NCBI GenBank assembly: GCA_035610365.1
Contig: CM069437.1
Coordinates: 61,280,093-61,344,092 of the forward strand
Direction: 5' to 3'
Origin: Aquatica leii
Taxonomy: Eukaryota > Arthropoda > Insecta > Coleoptera > Lampyridae
DNA: 64,000 nucleotides
Below are positions 58,126 to 64,000 of the stretch, in pieces; the stretch's first letter is position 1; each line of letters begins with the position of its first letter. Below the pieces are notes generated by a model, which was not told where the DNA came from, did not search any database, and worked only from the letters and a program-made list of their open reading frames with translations. The position numbers were made by a program, and so were the translations under genes.

Positions 58126-60189
58126 TATTAGATTATTTTTAGGATGTTTTGATGATTTTCTTTGATTTAAAGAAAATTGAGGATTTATTCTTGTTATTTT
58201 GTAATCAACTTATATTGGTTTAAAAATAAATTTTAAATTAGTTACTTTATTTTAAACAAACGTAAAGCGACTGGCATTTATATTTTTAGATTGTTTTTGT
58301 TGTACATCGTCAATTTTAAATAATGGTTTTCAGTTAAGAAGATTTTTTTTTCGTTTTAATCGTTAATTATATTAAAATACGCATGTTATATTATTAAATA
58401 ATGAAAATATTTCATGCTATTTATAACCCAAATTGACTTTTTTACGTTGAACCAATCGATTCTGAAAAAATAACTTACAACTGTTTGAACATTTAATTTT
58501 TATTAGATTGATTCTAATTTTGTCTGCTCTATTAGTTTTTGTGTTATTAGTTCGACTGGTCAAAATATGCCTTTATTTATTTGTTTGTGTTTTAGGTTGT
58601 TTTCTTGTTGTCCTTTAGCTGTAAAGTAGGTTAATGGCTAATTTATATACCGAGGGGTTTCGATAAATTGTAATTAGAATATCCCCATTTTAAATTGAAA
58701 TATGTTGAAAGGATTTGTTAGAAACAAAGTCGTAAATTAGTTCGAGTGCTTAAAAGCAATTGTTAGTTAGATTAAAAGGATAGTTTTTCAACACCTTAGT
58801 TACGTCATTTGTTATTAGGAAAATAATTAATTATTTATTAATTATTTAATAGATAAGTATATAATGAATAATTTATTTTTTTAGTAACGAGTCAGCAATT
58901 GCAGAAAGGTAAAACATGCCTTGAGTACCCATATTTATAAGCATAGTTTTTTAAATGATTATTGAAACAAAATGCTTTTCTTAATTTTACACGGGTTCTG
59001 AAATTTGCGTGTTTGCAAGGATTTTAACTATTAGTTATAAATTAATACTAAATGCAATATTATTTAAAGATTTTTTATAAATTTACCTTTGAGTAAAAAG
59101 TAAACTGATCGCTTAGGATACATTTTATTAAATCTGACATATGCCTAAGAACCCCGTTTTATGTTTATTTATTTATATTCTTTTTTGAATATTCTATATT
59201 TCGCAGCTAAAAAATTAAATTTTTTATGTTATTTAATTATTTACTATTTGGTGTTGATTTATCAACTTTAACAAATAATATACTGAATAATATATAATTT
59301 ACGAGGTTAGTTTAAATAGTAGAGGTTATTTGAATTTTTCTTTAAATGAAGGCGTGGTCAACTGGTTGCATAAAGAAGTTTATGTTGTGTTTGGTTTCTT
59401 TTAATCAAAACACATGAAAATCGATGTTTTATGATTTTGGAAATTGTAACAAGCTTTCTGTAAATTTTCTGTATAAAATTATACGAAGTTGTTATAAATA
59501 AAATTTATATTAAACTACCTTAATCAACTTCAGTTTGACATTTATGTTATCTTTCTTAATTAGAAATTCTAGTTTATATTAATTAATTAATTAATTAACT
59601 ATAGAATATGAATTCTATTATGCTTAAATAGTAATCTAAATGACCATTAACTACAGATCCCACCTTTTCATTGTTGGCAAATCTTTTACTACCGAGCCAT
59701 TTTGAAATAGAAAATCTTCCGAAAGGACTAAATATGGCGTATAGAGTGCATGGGAAAGTAATTAAAATTTGATTTCAATGATTTTTGTCATCGCACAAGT
59801 GTGTGAGTAGCTCATTGTCTTAATGAAGCAAAGCTTGCTTTTTCCTCATTTTTTGAAAATCACTGAAAACGATATGATCTTGCTTGGAGCTAGAATTGTT
59901 TTCGCTTTCTTTTGCGTTGATTATTGCATTTCAGTCCATCCAAGTTATTTTAAATTATAAATAAAATATCTAATTAACTGTAGCTCTATAAGTAACTGTA
60001 AAAATATTTCAAATAATTTACATACGTACAAAATTATATAAGATAAAACGGTTAAAAATTGTGGATAAACACTTTCGGTTTTTTTATTAGATACATCTTT
60101 TGATAAACCGAGAGAATATGAAAAGCCAGGTCTATACTAAATTTCAAGTTACTAGGACTTTCGGTTTGAAAGTTATCGTGGGTACATTG

Positions 60190-60300
60190 TTACACAGACA
60201 GACAGCCAAATTTTTTTTTGTCAAAGATACATTTTCCTGATTCAGGAGACTTCGAATCGTAAAAAAAAATTAAGAAAAATTGCGATCGCTATACTTTCCT
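60190..60300 (+). repeat. Dispersed repeat, copy 2
   Basis: CACAGACAGACAGCCAAATT, TTGTCAAAGATACATTTTCC, TGATTCAGGAGACTTCGAAT and ATTGCGATCGCTA correspond block by block to 57,990-58,125. It is followed by CTTATAGTAAAGTAAAAAC and then the RTE-type LINE. Confidence 0.6.
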
Positions 60301-60542
60301 TATAGTAAAGTAAAAACTTATAAAAGCAAAGAATGAAAGCTAGGAAAAATTATAGAATAGAACAGTAAAAGAAAACGTAAAATTATTTTATAGAACATTC
60401 AAAAATATACGGAAAATAAAGAAGTAAAGTTGAAAAGGATACAGGACAAAAGAGGAAAAATAATAACAGACAAGAGCCAAATAATAAATAGATAGAAAAA
60501 ATACTTCAATGAACTATTAAACAATAACAGTACAGACACAAC

Positions 60543-60660
60543 GGCGTAACCCCGATTCAGCGGTCCCCGTTTCGGCGGTCCCGGTTCAGCGGTTCCCGTT
60601 TCGGCGGTCCCCGTTTCGGCGGTGCCCCGTTTTAGCGGTCCCTGTTTCAGCAGACTCCAA
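60543..60660 (+). repeat. Left inverted end of the MULE: seven tandem GC-rich units
   Basis: Units of 14-16 bp such as TTTCGGCGGTCCCCG and TTCAGCGGTTCCCG, ending at TTTCAGCAGACTCC. Individual units differ at one to four positions. Confidence 0.85.
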
Positions 60661-61169
60661 TTTAGGAAAAAATTGGACCTAGTTGCGTTAACATAACGTC
60701 GACCAAAAATGAATTAATTTATCAAATATGTACTTTAGTTGTTCAGAAAAAAATATAAAAAATAACGTTGTCACAAAATTTAATTATATTGGTTATATTC
60801 CATATGAATCAATGTTAATTTATTAGTAGTTGACTTTTTAATACATTCAAATCAACTTTTTGATGAAATAAACCGCATCCTTTTGACGCGCGACCTTTTT
60901 GCCGCCGATTCGATTCAAAAAAAAATTCTAAGCGCTTTTGATAAGAAACGAAAGAAACCCAAAAAGTCATTTTTGAAAAGTTATTTGATTTATTATGAAA
61001 TTTACAAGAATTTTTTGATAAGAAAGTTACTGCTATATTGGCAAATTTATGTAAGCAATAAAAGAAATATTTACAATAACTTTGGAATGTTATTCATGAA
61101 AAATCTTAATCATTTTAATCCGGATGTTCATTATGTAATTACTCTAATTGCAGATAGTGATGTCTAAGT
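60661..61169 (+). other. MULE internal region upstream of the transposase
   Basis: It contains a 94-codon Lys/Ile/Tyr-rich frame (60,883-61,167) with no recognisable motif. This is most likely 5' non-coding or strongly decayed sequence of the element. Confidence 0.4.
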
Positions 61170-62407
61170 TGATTCAATTTCTTATAAATATCTTTAACGA
61201 TTCGGGGAATGATTTTTTCTGAAAATCGAAAACGTTGGCGTTGCTTGAAGAAGGGTTGCAACGGAAAACTTTGGAGTCTTCCAAACAACACTATACCACA
61301 AGAGCAAGAAGAACATAACCATCTAGCAGATCCTGAACGTGCTGATCTTAAAAAGATTTTGAGTGAAATGAAAAACCGTGCAAGAACCGGTAGAGTACCA
61401 ATTTCAACAGTTTACCAAGAAGCAGTTGCCACAGTTTCGACTACACCCGCATTAGCCGTTGTGTTTCCAACTATGCGTTCTGCTGATACAGTATTATATC
61501 GTGCACGGCATACAAATTATCCCCCACTGCCAAAAAATTTGAACGAAGTCAGGATTCCGGACAATTTGAGACGAACAGTTACTGGTGAAAATTTCCTTGC
61601 GCACGAAAGTGAAGGCAGACAACAAGGTTTTACCATTGGTGTATTGCATACTTTCTGAAAAATCCCGCAATATGTATGTGAGTGTTTTTCGAATCATAAA
61701 GGACATGTGCACTGCTAACGGTTTCCAAATTCATCCCGACATGATAACTATTGATTTTGAAACTGGACTGATTCCTGCAATTCAGCAAGAATATCCTATG
61801 GCGAGAATTTGAGGATGTTACTTCTACTTTTGTCAATCCGTATTCCGCTCTATTCAACAAAAAGGAGTGTCTCAAGCCTACAACAACAACGAGATTGTAC
61901 GTACGCACTGTCGCATGTTACTTGCACTAGTATTTGTTCCCACGAATTATATTGAAATTACTTTCGACGAGTTAGCGGATGAGGCCCCAATACTTTTGTT
62001 ACCTTTGTATGACTATTTTTGTATTCGATGGTTACACGCCATTGATCCATCATTGTGGAATATGTATGGCATTTAGTAGACGAACCAACGACGATGTGAA
62101 GGGTTGGAATAACCGTTTTAAAAAATTAGTGGGAAAATATCCCAATATATACAAATTCATTAAGAAACTGATTTTAGAGCAAGCTGCAACCACAACTATA
62201 TTACATCAAATCCGGGCTGGCCAAAATGTGACAAATCTTAATAGGGTGTATGTGCAAATTAACCAACGTATAGAACGACTGCATGGACAATATGACAATG
62301 GACAAATAAACGTTCAAGAATATATTCGTGGTATAAGTTACAACCTAAGCAACAATTTTTTTGTGGCGCCCGGTATGGTTTTTGGTTCACTTTTTGTTTG
62401 TTTATGA
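61170..62407 (+). pseudogene. MULE transposase with FLYWCH-type zinc finger, internally deleted
   Basis: Frame 1 (61,209-61,658): RKRWRCLKKGCNGKLWSLPN and EEHNHLADPE form a FLYWCH-type finger (C-x(4-5)-C...H-x-H), then RIPDNLRRTVTGENFLAHES. Frame 2 (61,585-61,812): VLPLVYCILSEKSRNMYVSV and ITIDFETGLIPAI with the second catalytic Asp (D-F-E). After a single TGA at about 61,811 it goes on GCYFYFCQSVFRSIQQKGVS, the C-x-x-H-like helix (one His is Tyr here). Frame 3 (about 62,070-62,407): RRTNDDVKGWNNRFKKLVG, where the usual catalytic Glu is Lys, then ILEQAATTTIL. About 40-50 residues with the first catalytic Asp (D-G-T-F) are missing near 61,600-61,630. Autonomous activity is therefore excluded. 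Confidence 0.85.
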
Positions 62408-62559
62408 TGTCGTATTTATGTGTTGTAATCAATTATTTTATAAGGTAAAAATAGCAGCATCATTTCTATGTTTCTATTTCACTACCAACTTAAAGTAAAT
62501 TACGAAAAACGAAAAAACATAATGTTGTAAAAATCATTTCAAACGGTGGGTTGCGAAAA

Positions 62560-62707
62560 AGGTATACCGGTGAAACGGGAACCGCTGAAGCGGGTAACCG
62601 CTAAAACGGGAACCGCTGTAACGGGTCACCGCTGAAACGGGGGCTGCTGAAACGGGACCGCTGAAACGGGGACCGCCGAATCTAGAACCGCTGAATCGGG
62701 GTGTAAC
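62560..62707 (-). repeat. Right inverted end of the MULE: nine tandem GC-rich units
   Basis: On the plus strand the units read like CGGGAACCGCTGAAA, the inverse complement of the left units. The minus-strand frame at 62,534-62,719 with repeated R-F-S-G is only this array translated. Confidence 0.85.
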
Positions 62708-63417
62708 CAGACACAACACAGTTTAGAGAAGAAAATCGAAAACAGAAAGCTAAAGAAAAAGACAATAGACACTCGTTAACTGAAGAAGAACTAAATCAAG
62801 CAATAAACAAAATGAGAATAAGGAAAGCAGCAGTATGCGACGAAATTGACCGGAAATGATAAAGTACCTAGGGGAAAATGCACGATCGTATCTAATAAAT
62901 ATATTTAGTCTAATCCAGAAGAAGAAAACAATACCACAAGAATAGACAATTGCAATAATACTTTCATTTCACAAGAAAGGAATAACCAAAGACTGCTTAC
63001 AGAGGCATCTCGTTATTATGTACAGCAGCCAAAATGTACATAACTATATTAGAGAAAAGATTATATATTTACGTTACAACAGCTAACAACAAAAACAATA
63101 ACGAAAAATAAAACAATATATAGGTTAGATTGATGTGGAAAAAGCATTTGACTCAATCAAAAGGCAAGCAGCGTGAAAGCAAAGACAATGAATACAAAAC
63201 TAATCAAAGTCTATATAGAAAAACAACTAACCAGATTAGAGCTAACAATTTCCTATCAGAAACTTTTATAACAACTGCAGGAGTTATACAAAGAGGAAGA
63301 TTAATTCCAGCACTTTTTATAAACACAATAGACAAAAGAATCAAAGAATGCAAGACAGTTTTAAAAAAATATTATGTGGCATGGAATAAAACAAAACCCG
63401 TAAATGCCGGGATTTTT

Positions 63418-64000
63418 ATACAGGGTGTGTATAAATTGACAAAACAGTTACATGCTGCGACATTTTTTGTTCAATTCTGAATCGACTTCGTATGTCTTTA
63501 GGAACCACTTAACAGAAACAAACATTTGGCAACACTGTAAACTAGCATACGACCGTAATACCAGCCGTTGCTATTTTTTTAATTTCAATCTGCAAAAACA
63601 TTTTACTGGTCATTGGTAGCACTTTTTAAGCTCTACACATTACGCAAGATATGCTCTTCAATTTGTTTATGGTCAGAATAATACCTAGGTACGTGCAATT
63701 AACCATGTTAATTTAGAATGTATTTTCCAACATAATTTTTTTATATATCTGTTAGTAATGACACTAACCCTTACAAAATTGTTTGAATTGAAATCCATCT
63801 GTTGCTACACCTAGTTGTAACCTTTAAGGTATCGTCTGGATTGCTCGTTCGAGTCTTAGTGGTGTAATTTTTAATATCACTGGTCGGAGTTTTGAGGAGG
63901 CGTTGCATACACTCTCTCTTTAATATAATCCCAAAAAAAAGTGGGACGACTGCGACCAACCCATCATGTTCATCCAAATACTCTTTTACATTATGAGCAA
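63418..64000 (-). mobile_element. Mariner-type transposon, 3' half, running off the right edge
   Basis: The low-coordinate end is TATACAGGGTGTGTATAAAT, a mariner-type terminus beginning with TA. On the minus strand from 64,000, AHNVKEYLDEHDG and then, one phase over, GRSRPTFFWDYIKERVYATP represent the W-P-x-R-S-P-D-x-T-P-x-D-F-F-x-W-G-Y region. A further frame gives TPTSDIKNY and RCSNRWISIQ, the normal C-terminal landmarks. Frame changes occur at least twice. The N-terminal half and the other end lie outside the window. It terminates the RTE-type LINE at 63,417. Confidence 0.65.

Larger units (their letters stand above)
57201..60310. other. AT-rich interval with dispersed repeat pieces only
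   Basis: No coding sequence. It contains two copies of the palindrome ACCTACGTAGGT, a mariner-type TACAGGGTATAATTTTGAAA at about 57,508, a repeat shared between about 58,020-58,120 and 60,195-60,300, and a TTAA run at 59,578-59,596. Confidence 0.5.
60543..62707 (+). mobile_element. MULE (Mutator-like) DNA transposon with tandem-repeat inverted ends
   Basis: The element is 2,165 bp, flanked by a perfect 10-bp direct repeat CAGACACAAC (60,533-60,542 and 62,708-62,717), within the 8-11 bp typical of Mutator. The left end is CGTAACCCCGATTCAGCGG. The right end, reversed, is GTTACACCCCGATTCAGCGG. Both ends go on as arrays of a 14-16 bp GC-rich unit close to TTTCAGCGGTCCCCG, seven units on the left and nine on the right, in inverted orientation. 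Inside is one plus-strand MULE transposase gene with a FLYWCH-type finger. The perfect target duplication implies a fairly recent insertion, although the gene is damaged. Confidence 0.88.
60311..63417 (+). mobile_element. RTE-type LINE, split by a MULE
   Basis: Left part (60,311-60,542): DKRGKIITDKSQIINR, stop, KKYFNELLNNNSTDT. Right part (62,708-63,417): continues QFREENRKQ..., SLTEEELNQAINKMRIRKAA (the RT entry block, normally ...KAPGxDGI), DVEKAFDSIKRQ (first catalytic Asp), and TTAGVIQRGRLIPALFINTIDKRI. These blocks match the RT of RTE-like LINEs (often misannotated as craniofacial development protein 2-like). The catalytic Y-x-D-D is not reached because the sequence ends at a mariner terminus at 63,418. 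Many frame changes. The coding frame is continuous across the MULE if the insertion and one duplication are discounted, which proves the insertion. Confidence 0.75.

Noticed and set aside
62534-62719. Minus-strand frame with repeated R-F-S-G pentapeptides
   Set aside because: It is the translation of the GC-rich tandem units in the MULE's right end.
1-64000. tRNA, rRNA, telomeric TTAGG arrays and bacterial-type operons
   Set aside because: None could be recognised; no cloverleaf-like sequence with A and B boxes, no rRNA core motifs, and no runs of telomeric repeat were seen.

Overview
The window is strongly AT-rich and looks like repeat-dense DNA from an animal nucleus, most likely an insect. 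The evidence is the set of mobile-element families: R1/Jockey-type, CR1/Jockey-type and RTE-type LINEs, mariner relatives with the insect-type helix-turn-helix, Penelope-like elements with GIY-YIG endonuclease, Ty3/gypsy fossils, a hAT, a pogo-like pair of ends, a MULE, and short AT-rich introns. No complete host gene is visible. The only plausible host coding sequence is a cysteine-rich exon at the left edge (2-345) ending at a good splice donor.

Layout. 0.9-2.6 kb: a mariner-like transposon with unusually long inverted ends. 6.4-7.8 kb: a Penelope-like element (minus strand) with a well preserved endonuclease. 11.2-15.2 kb: a Ty3/gypsy fossil with LTR-like pieces in opposite orientations. 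15.5-17.4 kb: a second Penelope piece, a relic of a widespread unnamed animal protein family, and a mariner transposase tail. 18.5-19.6 kb: the 3' end of an R1-like LINE. 20.5-29.6 kb: one hAT transposon swollen to about 9.2 kb by nested insertions: a solo-LTR-like block (21,646-22,720) and a pogo-like element (23,914-28,912) that itself holds a gypsy fossil with a pyrimidine-rich repeated tail. 31.0-35.1 kb: a LINE fragment joined to another gypsy fossil. 38.6-46.1 kb: an approximately 7.5 kb satellite of about 150-bp monomers with higher-order duplications. 46.6-47.9 kb: a hammerhead-like motif and a mariner relic. 50.7-51.6 kb: a DUF7869-like relic. 52.0-57.2 kb: a CR1/Jockey-type LINE that cuts off the end of a decayed tyrosine-recombinase-like (Crypton-like) gene. 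60.3-64.0 kb: an RTE-type LINE split by a MULE with a perfect 10-bp target duplication, then a mariner tail that runs off the right edge.

How the parts relate. This is a stratified transposon graveyard rather than a pathway. Several insertions can be resolved to the base from target-site duplications: TGTT around the solo LTR, CAGACACAAC around the MULE, TA around the pogo-like ends, and a 7-of-8 match around the hAT. The order of events can therefore be read. The most noteworthy structures are the MULE whose inverted ends are arrays of a GC-rich unit of about 15 bp, the satellite whose typical monomer keeps one stop-free frame, hammerhead-like cores near Penelope-type sequence, and the recombinase-like gene with an apparent 46-bp intron. 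All family names come from reading translations by eye; no database search was possible.
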